Positions 11,313 through 21,189 of a DNA stretch of 64,000 nucleotides are shown one piece after another. This DNA comes from Euonymus europaeus (taxonomy: Eukaryota > Streptophyta > Magnoliopsida > Celastrales > Celastraceae): positions 19,933,996 through 19,997,995 of the forward strand of contig OY756968.1 of the NCBI GenBank assembly GCA_963580455.1. Direction: 5' to 3'. A program made the position numbers and the translations under genes. The notes under the pieces are model-generated. The model did not search any database. It was not told the origin of the DNA and was given only the letters and a program-made list of their open reading frames with translations. The stretch's first letter is position 1; each line of letters begins with the position of its first letter.

Positions 11313-11956
11313 GATATAGTTTTCTTTAAATAAAAAAATAAACTCTTATTTACTTCTGAGTAAATCTCGATATTTTATAGTTGCTTGAGCTAAAAAAAAA
11401 AAATTCAAACCTCTAATTCAAATGGTAGAAACAAGAAAAGTAAAATTAAATTTTCACATACATATAGTTATACATGTTATCCTACTAAGACGTTATTGTT
11501 TTAGTAATTGGTAGCAAACTTTCTAGGACTTAAAATCAGAAACATTAAAAATGATTTATAAAAAAGACTATGTTTGCCCCTAGAAAAGGTAATTATATAT
11601 GTCATATTTATCACAAAACAAATGAATCAATATAACATGTCAAGATTAAACATGTTCCAACTCAATCACTAAATATTCAAACGTTTCAATTTCAACTTAG
11701 TAATTCAAAATTAAAATTTATGAACCCTTTTACTTGACGCGAGGACCTCTCAATACTCCTTTTTTCAACCACTCATTTTGAGAGATTAGGAGATGTTCAC
11801 TCAAATAAACACTCCCAACACCTCCAACCGTTCCCAATATTTATAAAAATAAATAAGAGTTCACTTTTATGAGTCGCTCTAAACCCTCATGTCAAACAGA
11901 GTCTAAATGACACACATGGTCACTAGACATTGCACGGATACGTAAGTTTACTCAGT
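11313..11956. other. AT-rich upstream region of gene 1, no gene seen
   Basis: This is AT-rich 5' flank of gene 1. I see no ORF with recognisable content and no repeat shared with the rest of the window. Cis-regulatory sites may lie here but none can be named. Confidence 0.5.
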
Positions 11957-12190
11957 TCACACCTGAAAGATTGATATTGTAAAATTCCAATTAGAAAGAC
12001 GATTAGAAAGAAGAGGGAACAAGTCAACCATGGCCACCTTAAGTAAATAGGCCGGGGCATCAATCCCCTGGATTATCAGACTCTGGTGATTAATGAAACC
12101 CCTAGCTAGCGAATAAGCAACTGAATTACAACTCCTGTGAATAAAGCTAACATTAGCTCGAATTGGAGAAGGCAACAGAGTCTTTAAATC
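11957..12190 (-). pseudogene. LINE RNase H C-terminal fragment
   Basis: The minus-strand reading frame contains ANVSFIHRSCNSVAYSLARG. This matches the last part of the RNase H domain (RVT_3 type) of plant L1 LINEs, where an R-x-x-N-x-x-A-x-x-L-A signature is typical. The rest of the element is absent and no poly(A) tail is obvious. It lies in the upstream flank of gene 1. Confidence 0.65.
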
Positions 12191-12840
12191 TCCAAGCTTT
12201 TCAGTACACCAAAGTGCGTGTGTATATATGTATCAATTTCCTTCTTGTTTCTTCTTAGTTGCAACTTGAATTACAGTTTGAATTGAACCTATCATATTCA
12301 TATGTTTACCTCTACAAACTCGAAGTCCAGTAAAATCAAATACTTGATTGTTTAAATCAAACACTAAAAGGTAAAGTTTGGATCAAAATTTGACTAATTG
12401 GGTACTTCATGGGTCAAAACCACTTCAAAAACTTTCTTCTTTTTTAAAATAAAAAATCATATATATATATACTAAATAGTTGTCCTCCATTGTCATTAAA
12501 AAAGGGTAATTGTCCTCGATAGTAACGTAAATTGATATTTATCAGTCGGCACATATTCCAACCTAAGGGTAGGTGGATGAGCTATGAAAATGATATAGAA
12601 CAATAGGCACGTGGCATGTAAATTTCAAAGTTGTTAACCTAGGCTAGGTAACCTAGAGTAGATATATCTGAAGTGACAAAAATACCCACCACGATTTTCT
12701 ATGTGGCATTAAACAGGGAACAAATATTTAACACCCAAGCCGAGGTACTCAGGTAGGTCGTGAAAGGGAAGGAGAAGTGAATTGTTCCTTGTCTATATAT
12801 ACCCTTGGGTATTAACTATTTGGTGGCAAAATTGAGGAGA
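12191..12840. repeat. Upstream segment of gene 1, duplicated at about 19430-20290
   Basis: Shared landmarks include ACCACTTCAAAAACTTTCTT (12419) against ACACTTCAAAAACTTTCTTT (19644). Further along, AGGTGGATGA, then CACGTGGCATGTAAATTTCAA (12608), match AGGTGGATGA and TACGTGGCATGAAAATTTCAA (20179). The order and orientation of the landmarks agree. This looks like a duplicated gene-flanking segment rather than a mobile element. Confidence 0.7.
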
Positions 12841-13506
12841 AAAATGTACTATTTTAATTATCCTTTATTTCTTTTTGAGATGTCCTAAAATGTATGTCCA
12901 TTTCAATTAATGAAAATTATTTTTTCTCATTTTACTCTTATTTATCTTTAACTTGAAAAGCTCAACAATTAACTCAATAACCATACACATTATAAATAAG
13001 GGTATAAACATCAAATTAAAATAGCATTAAATATTTTTTTAAACTGTGTGAAAAAGTGAAGGAGATAATTAAAATGGGACAGAGGGAGTAAATTTTAATA
13101 TCGTATAATTTGTCAATTTACTATGAGTGATATGTAAATTAGTTTAATAATAAATAAAATCTATTGAATATGAGTCTTGTTGGAAATAATTTTACGCTTT
13201 GAGTTTGAATATATAATTTTTTTTCAAAATCTAACATATATTTTGAGAGATGAAATGACAAATGTGTGAGAAAAATGAATAATAAAGAAAATTGAGTGAA
13301 TTTTTTTTTGATATATGCATTATAAGCTACCTAACGTATAAGCTAACACAAGCTCAACCAAACGCCCTCTTAAAGTTGAGTGTAAAATAGTTGTGTTAGA
13401 GTGGCTAATATCTGTTTGTATCAGCGTATACTCTAGCTTATATTCTGTCACTCATACTCTCAGACACTCTCAACTTTTACGTTTTATGATAGTTTATACT
13501 CTAAGA
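12841..13506. other. AT-rich intergenic DNA with a MITE-like piece
   Basis: No gene is seen. The end of the segment (13425-13500) is an inverted partial copy of the interior of the 310-bp LTR at 9058-9367, sharing AAACGTAAAAG and GAGAGTGTCTGAGA in complement. Confidence 0.5.
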
Positions 13507-13632
13507 GGAAATTCTTCTCAAATAATTGGAAGGAAAAAAGAGATGCATTGAAGAGGGCAGCCAATGGAAGGAAATTCTCGTCAAATAATTGGAAGGAAAA
13601 AAGAGATGCATTGAAGAGGGCAGCCAATTGAC
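13507..13632. repeat. 63-bp tandem duplication
   Basis: GGAAATTC begins two near-identical units at 13507 and 13570. Each unit contains CAAATAATTGGAAGG and GATGCATTGAAGAGGGCAGCC. The copies differ at very few positions, so the duplication is recent relative to the surrounding DNA. Confidence 0.92.
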
Positions 13633-13641
13633 CTATAATAC

Positions 13642-13837
13642 AGTGGCGGCCCTGGGCTGGGGTGAGGCGGGCCGCCGTTCAGGGCTTGAATTTTTTTTGA
13701 ATTTTATCAGCGCCTCACAATTTAGTTTAATCTTAATTGTCTCATTTAATATTAGTTTAATAACATTACATGCGCTACCCACTTTATATGAAATTTAAGT
13801 TAATAAAATATTATATTTTATTTATTTATTGTTGTGA
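13642..13837. mobile_element. hAT-like terminal fragment
   Basis: The sequence begins CAGTGGCGGCCCTGGGC, very like the terminus of the hAT MITE at 16579 (CAGGGGCGGCCCTGGGC). No matching right end was found, so only one end seems to survive. Confidence 0.5.
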
Positions 13838-13995
13838 ATTTTTTTTAAAGAAAGATCACGTCAAATTAATCAAAAACTGAAATGTCAGTCATTTACAAGT
13901 CGATCGATAGAGGATACTCCTCAATCAGGAAGACATCATCACGATCAACATGAGTAGCTGAGCAGGCTAATGCATCAGCTACCCGATTAGTATTC
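13838..13995 (-). pseudogene. LINE 3' end with RNase H fragment and A-tail
   Basis: On the minus strand the frame reads NTNRVADALACSATHVDRDD, the end of an L1 RNase H domain, and then stops. A short A-rich tail follows on that strand (T-run at about 13838-13847 on the plus strand). The upstream part is interrupted by a solo LTR starting at 13996. Confidence 0.65.
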
Positions 13996-15048
13996 TGAAA
14001 GTTCGGTGTATCTTACCAAGATCGTTAGTCAACAAATATGGAAATTAAATACGGAAAATAAAAATAAATCAAAACACCATGATTTTAACGAGGAAACCTT
14101 ACTAGAAAAAATCTCAAGTCTATGAGCGACCAACCATAAGGAACAATCCACTAATCATAAATCAAGATTACAACTCTATCTTTGACCTGAAGACATTACT
14201 CGTACATTTCATTTAGTGTTTGTTTCTCCTTCACACTCAACCCACCTAGGTAGAGCTCGCTTTTGGCGCCTCCAAAAGATTTCATGAATAAGGAATCACT
14301 CCTTCTCACCAAGAACACAAGTGAAATATGAAACTCTCTTTCTCAAACTAATATCTCTCAATTTACATGAATAATCTCATCATTACAAGAATAATATGAG
14401 AGAATAAAACAACGACCAAATAACTTGGGCACAAGATTCGCAATAGTTTCGGCCACCTTCAATCTTGATATTGTGTCTTCTTATGTAGTGCACGATCCAC
14501 ATGATAAGCTTTGTTAATTCATGATAGTAATATCTTAATCTCCTATAAAAACACTTTGAGATAAGACAAAACACTTTGAGATAAGACAAAACACTGGAAG
14601 AAATATTGGTTAACTATCAACAAAGGACTACAAGACTCCAACTTGATATAGGACAAGAATTTTCGTGCAACCAAAAGTCTCCACTTGACTTGTATCATAA
14701 CACATGCATGGTGAAAGATAATACACGGCATATACACTAATTTAAATCCCAATAGAACACTAACATTATCATAACTGTATGTGGACAACTCTCATAAGAA
14801 TAGGACACCTATCATAGTTATATAAGACATTATATTAAACAAGAACTCATGTAAACCTGTCATAAAGCCCATATTAAAGTAAGAATTTAAAGCCCATACG
14901 TTAAAGTCCACACACACAGCTGAAGTAATTTACTATGCCTACTGCAGTAACTTACATCACTGTACATCATCACCTAATTGTCAAAATTCAATTGGTTAAA
15001 TATATCTCACAATTGTCAATTAGGTTTTTCTTAAATTAAAAACCAACA
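13996..15048 (-). mobile_element. Solo LTR related to the Copia element at 32897-40730
   Basis: This 1,053-bp segment begins TGAAAGTTCGGTGTATCTTACC and ends AAAACCAACA. It aligns along its length with the LTRs at 32897-33977 and 39653-40730, for example around GGTAGAGCTCGCTTTTGG. There is no coding region beside it. I see no clean target duplication, so it is an old solo LTR. It appears to have landed in a LINE fragment. Confidence 0.8.
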
Positions 15049-15925
15049 CATTTGTACCAACATAACATAGAGAACCCTGATCAAACTGAGTTAACATAAA
15101 TCTAAAAGACTCAATAGCACTACAAGGAAGCAAACAAAGCCAGGTCACAGTGAAAATTTTGAACTACGGTAGATGAGTCTTATGTGTGATTTTTTTGCTA
15201 GATTTTAATTTTCTCTACGTTGGGAGTTTTTTTTCTCATAATAATGGCGAGAAAGTTTATTGAATGTAACATTTTAATTACTTAAAAAAAATTAAAAAAA
15301 AAACTCATTTAGTATGGACGTTCTAAATAATTTGTAAACAATGAATGATGATTTTTTAAATACATGGATTTCATATAAAATATTATTAACTATTATGATA
15401 ATAATAGTCTTCTCACAATGAAGGTTTCCAAAAATGAAGTTGATAGAATGGTATCTTCGGTCTATAATGTCACAATAAAGATTAAATCGGTCAAATATGT
15501 TGTCAATTAAAAGTGATTTGGCCAAAAAAATCAGTTACACCAATGTAATTAATAATTTCACATCTTAAAATGTAAAAAAAAAATCTTATTTAAGTAATAT
15601 CTAATTTATTGTTGGATTTTTAAGAACTATACGACATTTAAATAAATTAAAAAGGGGCTCTTTTTGTCAAGTTCGCCTAGGACTCCTGTAGAGTCGTAGA
15701 CTTAGGTGCGCCATCAAATATATTTTTCACGTGGATCAATCAAAAAAAGTCAAACTGCCACGTCACCTTTATGACTGCCCGGATTTGAGAAATCCTGACC
15801 GAGTGACTTGACTGAAAAAAAATGAAAAATTAAATTATCAAGTTGAAACGTTTTATCTTTTGGTGACCAAAATGAAACAGAGGCTATCTTTCGGTGACTA
15901 AAAGTTGTATTATCCCAATCCGATT

Positions 15926-15968
<43 letters not shown>

Positions 15969-16570
15969 AATACAATGTATCAAGTAATGGAAAATTTTGT
16001 ATAGCTTGTGTGAGGCTGGATTCTGTCTGTACAATGTGTCGATCACTGATGGATAGTTGAACTTCAAAATAGTTGAAAAGAGCGTTATTAGAGAGTGATG
16101 GTAGTGACCACCATTAACGATTTGACGCTCAAATTAACTGAATACTCGAAAATGAGAAGGAATTATGCTTTTGCATTTCAATTCAAAATGTTCAATCAAA
16201 CTCAATCATTTTTCATATTGCCTCCCTATTTAAAGACAAATTAAAAGGCATCAACATGCGACATTGCATTTGGAATCAAAGACATGAGATTGCAGTTTCA
16301 CGTGCTATGAAAGCAACTCAACGTAATGATCACTGAGTTCTCCTTTCATCCAACTTTGTATCATGCACAAAGTAATTTTGGCTTGTGCAATTGGAACCAT
16401 ATCACCAGCTTCGAGAATCTGATGTATAGTCACACTCACCCAGATGTAAATTTCTTGTTGAGACATAAATGCCCCAAGAATATGGTCATATTATAAGGGC
16501 AAATAAGTATTAGACAATATTTCTAGTAGACTATAAGGCTCACCAGTCCAATTGCACATGGAACATGTGT
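15049..16570. other. Intergenic DNA with (TA)n at 15928-15966; no gene
   Basis: The stretch is AT-rich with no supported coding region. It contains a pure (AT)n microsatellite at 15928-15966. A moderately G+C-rich part around 15655-15800 looks like a decayed transposon but I cannot assign it. Confidence 0.5.
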
Positions 16571-16578
16571 CACCCACG

Positions 16579-17322
16579 CAGGGGCGGCCCTGGGCAGGGG
16601 CGACCGCCCAGGGCCCCCAAAATTCGAGGGCCCCAAATTTTTTTTTAATACTAATATGTTTTAACATATGTATAAAATTTAGTTTTCACAATCATTGTAT
16701 CATTACTCACTTCTGGTCTAGCGGCGCAACAGATCTTTTAGATATTGAGGTCAGTGGTTCGAGCCTTTAATCCAACATCTCCTCTTTACTTTTTCTTCCA
16801 TTTTTTGTAGTTAAAATTGGGCCCCCAATTTCAAGTCCAAAGATCCATTTTTTATACTTAAAATTGGGCCCCCAATTTCAAGTCCAAAGTTACTTACTAC
16901 AAGGCTCAATTTCACTTTTAAAACTCTAATTTACATCTTCACCTCTTTCTCTCGTCTCCCATCTCTGTAATCTCTGTTCTGTCTCTCTCTGTCCAACCTC
17001 CAACGTCTCTATTTATGTGATTTTATGTAATTATATTTTTAACTGAATATTATAATTACTAGTTTAATTTTAATGTAATGACATTCAAAACGTGATGGTC
17101 TAGCCTCCCAAAATTGGGTTCCAGCTATCAAAAATTTATTGTTGTTTTATTTGTTTGAATTTTTATTATTAGTTTAAAAGTTATGACTATGTGTTAAAAA
17201 AAAAAATCGGGGCGTTGCCCCGAACCCCAAAAAAATTTTCGGGGCGCTGCCCACCAACCCCTCCTTGAGAGCCCCCAAAAAAAATCTCGCCCCAGGCCCC
17301 AAATAGTCCAGGACCGCCCCTG
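16579..17322. mobile_element. Non-autonomous hAT element with TIRs and 8-bp TSD
   Basis: The 744-bp element starts CAGGGGCGGCCCTGG and ends CCAGGACCGCCCCTG, complementary termini of hAT type. It is flanked by CACCCACG (16571-16578) and CTCCCACG (17323-17330), an 8-bp duplication with one mismatch. Inside, the AATTGGGCCCCCAATTTCAAG block is repeated at about 16814 and 16863. There is no transposase, so it must have moved with help from an autonomous hAT element. Confidence 0.88.
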
Positions 17323-17330
17323 CTCCCACG

Positions 17331-17892
17331 TACATAAGGACCTTAGATTGCATCTTTAAGTTTCATGTGAAGAGCACCTGGTCATAAGAATATTGTTTCA
17401 ATTGATAATCAAACTCATCACTTTTCATGTAGATACAGTTTGACACGGGAGAGATATTGTATGTTGGTATGTTGATGGCCCTACTTTGGACCCAATTAAA
17501 TATGGAACACACTCCATTCGAGACGGGTTCGGGATTGAGTATGCACATCTTCGAATGGAGATGAACATAGGACATTTAATTTGGATGGATATTGAGTAAT
17601 TATTCAGTGATCGGGGTACATTTCCACATGACCAGGTCTTTACTAAAATCAAGGCCAATCGTAACTTATGACACAAAACCAACCGCTCTCTACGTTTTAC
17701 GCCAGCGGCAGCCTATTTAAAAAGCCTGCCTCCATACTGATTTAAACGACTTCTTGGAATCTGATTTGGTTAATCAGTAATTTACTTTAATATAAGTGAC
17801 TTGACAATCTTTTAAATTAAGTGCTTCATTTGGTTTTCTTTCTTTTCTTCTTTCCCTATGATATTATTATACTATTGTTACTGGCCCTTTAA
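17331..17892. other. Intergenic DNA, nothing recognised
   Basis: No ORF or repeat here could be assigned. The sequence just before 17930 has the shape of a splice acceptor (pyrimidine-rich, then TTGTTGCAG). Confidence 0.5.
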
Positions 17893-18420
17893 GTGCGATG
17901 TGATCTAATTGTTGCAGGCAGGTTTGTCTTACAGCTAATCTCAAAGTGTCATGAAATTGTTACAAACAAGAGTGACGATGTATTTACCAATTTGACATCA
18001 AAGTTCGAACCAAATAATTTACAAGGTGAAAGGACCTTGAATATCTCTGAGAACTTTAGATCCGCTAAAGGTGCGGTCCAAGATATCCAGTTGAGACTGG
18101 ATAAAATTCATACACAAGGGATGGGATGGGATGACTTTGAGAAGTTACCTACAAGGAGTATGGACTTCTAAAATTACTGGAAGTACAAATGAAAGGAGAT
18201 GGGTCTAGAAGACTTGATTGTCCGACTCAAGATCAAATAGGACAACTGTGGCACTGGGAAGAGGACAAAAGTCTATTCCATGGAGGCCAAGACGAATGTG
18301 GTTGTACAAACACACAAGGACCAAATGAGAAAGACATCAACACCGGGACATGCCAAATGAGTTAAAACTGGTAATGTTGGGAACAAAAAGTGCAATTGAA
18401 GTTGCTTCATTAAGCAAATT
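17893..18420 (+). pseudogene. Unrecognised ORF followed by a Copia gag fragment
   Basis: The first part (17893-18171) is an open frame of 92 codons, rich in charged residues, with features such as SAKGAVQDIQLRLDKIHTQG. I do not recognise it. After its stop, the next stretch (about 18190-18390) reads like the middle of a Copia Gag. Its pieces are GLEDLIVRLKI, DNCGTGKRTK and SMEAKTNVVV, broken by stops. A cysteine knuckle should follow but is lost. The whole may be one decayed Copia Gag with a divergent N-terminus, or an unrelated exon next to retroelement DNA. A TTGTTGCAG acceptor-like site precedes it. Confidence 0.4.
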
Positions 18421-18517
18421 GGCCTTATGAAACAAAATAAATTAGAAGAACCCCATCACATTATTTCAAGCTATATGCAATGGCCTAGCTAAGTTGTATA
18501 CGTGTGTGAAAAGTAAT

Positions 18518-18886
18518 CAAGTTTTCACTCATGTGCACTTAAAATGTGCACATGAGTTTTGGGATCAAACAGTTTTGGAGTCCAAAATATTTTTAATTTT
18601 TTTTAAAAATTATATTTGTGTTTGCTCTGTTACGAATCTAATAACATATTTTTTTGATTGAAACAAAAATCAAATACAATCTGAAAAGTATATTAAATTT
18701 TTTATATCCAACAGTCTAGAGTTATCATACATTTTTCATGCTGAATTTTCTTTTGAACAAAAAGTATATCATTCAATTCGCAAAATCGATCAAAATATAA
18801 ATATAATTTTTTTAAAATATTTCTTAGACCCCAAAAAATTGGGTACAAATTAAAAAATTTAAATGTACATGAGAGAAAACCTGGGT
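18518..18886. mobile_element. MULE-like MITE, copy B, with perfect 9-bp TSD
   Basis: The 369-bp AT-rich element starts CAAGTTTTCACTCATGTGCA and ends TGTACATGAGAGAAAACC then TGGGT, giving complementary ends. It is flanked by AAAAGTAAT on both sides (18509-18517 and 18887-18895). A 9-bp duplication is the hallmark of Mutator-type insertion. It carries no ORF. Relatives lie at 8274-8629 and about 57400-57640. Confidence 0.82.
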
Positions 18887-18895
18887 AAAAGTAAT

Positions 18896-20290
18896 TATAA
18901 TTTTATTTCTGATAAGTTAATGGGATTACATAAATATACATCTAACACTTTAATTAGTTACTTAAAATCGCTATCTAACGTCATGCTTCGTGTGCATGAC
19001 CACACGGGCTCATAATTATCCGAAAATTAGTCATTTAAAAAAAAAGGAGTTGATAATAGTAAGTACTATATATGTTAATTATTTAATTAGAGTTGATTAG
19101 GATCGGAAGTCATTATATTTCAAATAATGCAGTTACGTACCCTCTAAATATAAATTAAACCAAATAGAAAACTATGATGTCTTTTCAATACACTGTTTTA
19201 ATATATATATATATATATATATGATTGCATGGTAGAACTTGAAAAGATATCATTGTCGTATATATATATAGATCGGAAGTCATTATATTTCAAATAATGC
19301 AGTTTAGAAAACTATGTTGTCTTTTCAATACACTGTTTTGATATATATATATATATATAATTAAAATGTTGTTAAACGAGTAGGTTTGTGAAAGAAACAT
19401 TTCATGGTCATTACGAACATTTTTTTATTGAGATTTTGTTGACTGAGTAACAAGTGATGACTTCAAGTCATCCCTAATGTTTGATTGAGATTGGTCTAGA
19501 ATTAGATTTTGAACACCTGGCATGTTTATCTTCAGCAACTCTAAGTCAAGCTCAATCAACATTTCTTTGAATAAAATCAAACCAAAATACTAAAATTTTG
19601 ATATTGTATGATTAATCGATTACTTAATATCTATATATGTCAAAACACTTCAAAAACTTTCTTTAAAAATTCATTTCCAAAAAAAATCAAGAAATATTGT
19701 CTCTTTTATACGAAAGACCCACACGACATTGTTCTTCTTGATTCTTAGGTCGCATTTGTAATTTGAGTGGTATTTCCACTTTACTTATATATCATTTGAC
19801 TAGATTATGTCAATTCGATGTAAGATAAAGTCTTGACGCTCCTCGACACTTATGAGTTGATTTATACACTGACCCAATAAGTGAACAAGTAACGATCTAC
19901 ATGCATATTTTTATCTTGATACTGTATTATAAATTTTAAGCTCAAACACAGCAACATATTGTCCGCTTTAGGCCGAGTGCTCACATGACCATTTTTTTGG
20001 GCAGTTATCATTTGGTCCAGAAAAGGGGTTGATTGTAAGTCTATTAACATTTTCAACACAGAAATGATGTGTGTAGGTAAGTACATGTCCCCTATATATT
20101 GACGAAATTTGAGACTGGCAGACATACAACTAACCCCAAAGGTACGTCATAGGTGGATGAACAGAAACATTAATAATGTACGTGGCATGAAAATTTCAAG
20201 GTGGTTGTTAAGTTGCACAAAAGTTGATAGATATATTTGGAATGGTGATGGTAATACGACCGGCAAATATCTAACTTCATTTGTTACAAT
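18896..20290. repeat. Duplicated gene-flank block with internal repeats
   Basis: GATCGGAAGTCATTATATTT occurs at 19099 and 19271, each followed by CTTTTCAATACACTGTTTT and a (TA)n run. This makes a local duplication with a 172-bp offset. From about 19430 to 20290 the block matches the upstream region of gene 1 (12191-12840). Part of it also resembles the upstream flank of gene 3 near 57130-57290. No acyltransferase coding sequence is attached. Confidence 0.7.
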
Positions 20291-20810
20291 GGATTCGAAT
20301 AAAAAAAACAATAATAAAGAAAATAAAAACACAAAGATTTACGTGAAAATTTTTTAAAGGAAAAAATCACGGTGTGGAGAAAATAGGTACAAGAGATACT
20401 GAGTAACGGCTTTACAACGAATAAATACTAGTCGAAACCCTAATCACAAAAGGTTCATACCACAGGGGCGTTGCCCCCGCACCCCCGGCCTGTCGGCCCG
20501 GTCCCTCCACTCCCATTACAGACCCCCAAAAAATTCCCAAAAAAAAAAAATTCTTCTTCGAAATTTATCGCACTGCGAACTTTTCGAATAAGATCAAACT
20601 GAATTTGGGTCATAAACTCTAACAATATTTAGTGTCCATGATGGGCTCTATCATCCAAAATATTAATAATAAGAAAAATTAAAATTGTTTAATAGAGTTT
20701 ATTACGATTGGATGCCATTAATTAGATGACAAATAATACATTTACGTACCCTGTCATAAATGGAAGCACATTGAAAACTACATTTACGTATTCTGTCATG
20801 GAAATTTCAA
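20291..20810. other. Flank-like DNA with a short G+C-rich insert
   Basis: A G+C-rich patch at 20461-20525 (CAGGGGCGTTGCCCCCG) resembles the interior of the hAT MITE at about 17212 and may be transposon debris. From 20701, ATTAGATGACAAATAATACA resembles 57147-57166 upstream of gene 3. No gene is seen. Confidence 0.5.
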
Positions 20811-20997
20811 GGTTGTTAAACTCGCAAGAGACGCTCTATCAAAACAAGTCACGTGTTTGGTGAAGCTTGTATAAAAAGATTCTCAAATGCCGGCATTCGT
20901 AAATGTATACATATGTTTACAGATGCCTATACGTATGCCAAAAAGTAATCTCTTGAGAAGTCTATGCTTAACAAAAACGAATCGTATATATAATATA
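20811..20997. repeat. 187-bp direct repeat, left copy, beside Copia A
   Basis: GGTTGTTAA then CGCTCTATCAAA, TGGTGAAGCTTGTATAAAAA and AAAGTAATCTCTTGAGA are shared in order with 25081-25266. The copies are about 80-85 percent identical by eye. That is too diverged and too long for a target duplication. Confidence 0.85.
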
Positions 20998-21189
20998 GGG
21001 ATAAGGGCTACAGAGGGCCCTGTACTTTCAGATTTTGGTCGATTAGTTTCATACTCTCCCTAAATTCAAGATCTCACAAAAATTGTACATCAGCTCTCCC
21101 TTGAAAGAAGACTTCTCAACTTCACAATTAACATAAACTCTCCCTCAAAAGAACACTTCTCAACTTCACAACATTCAAATATCATCAGT

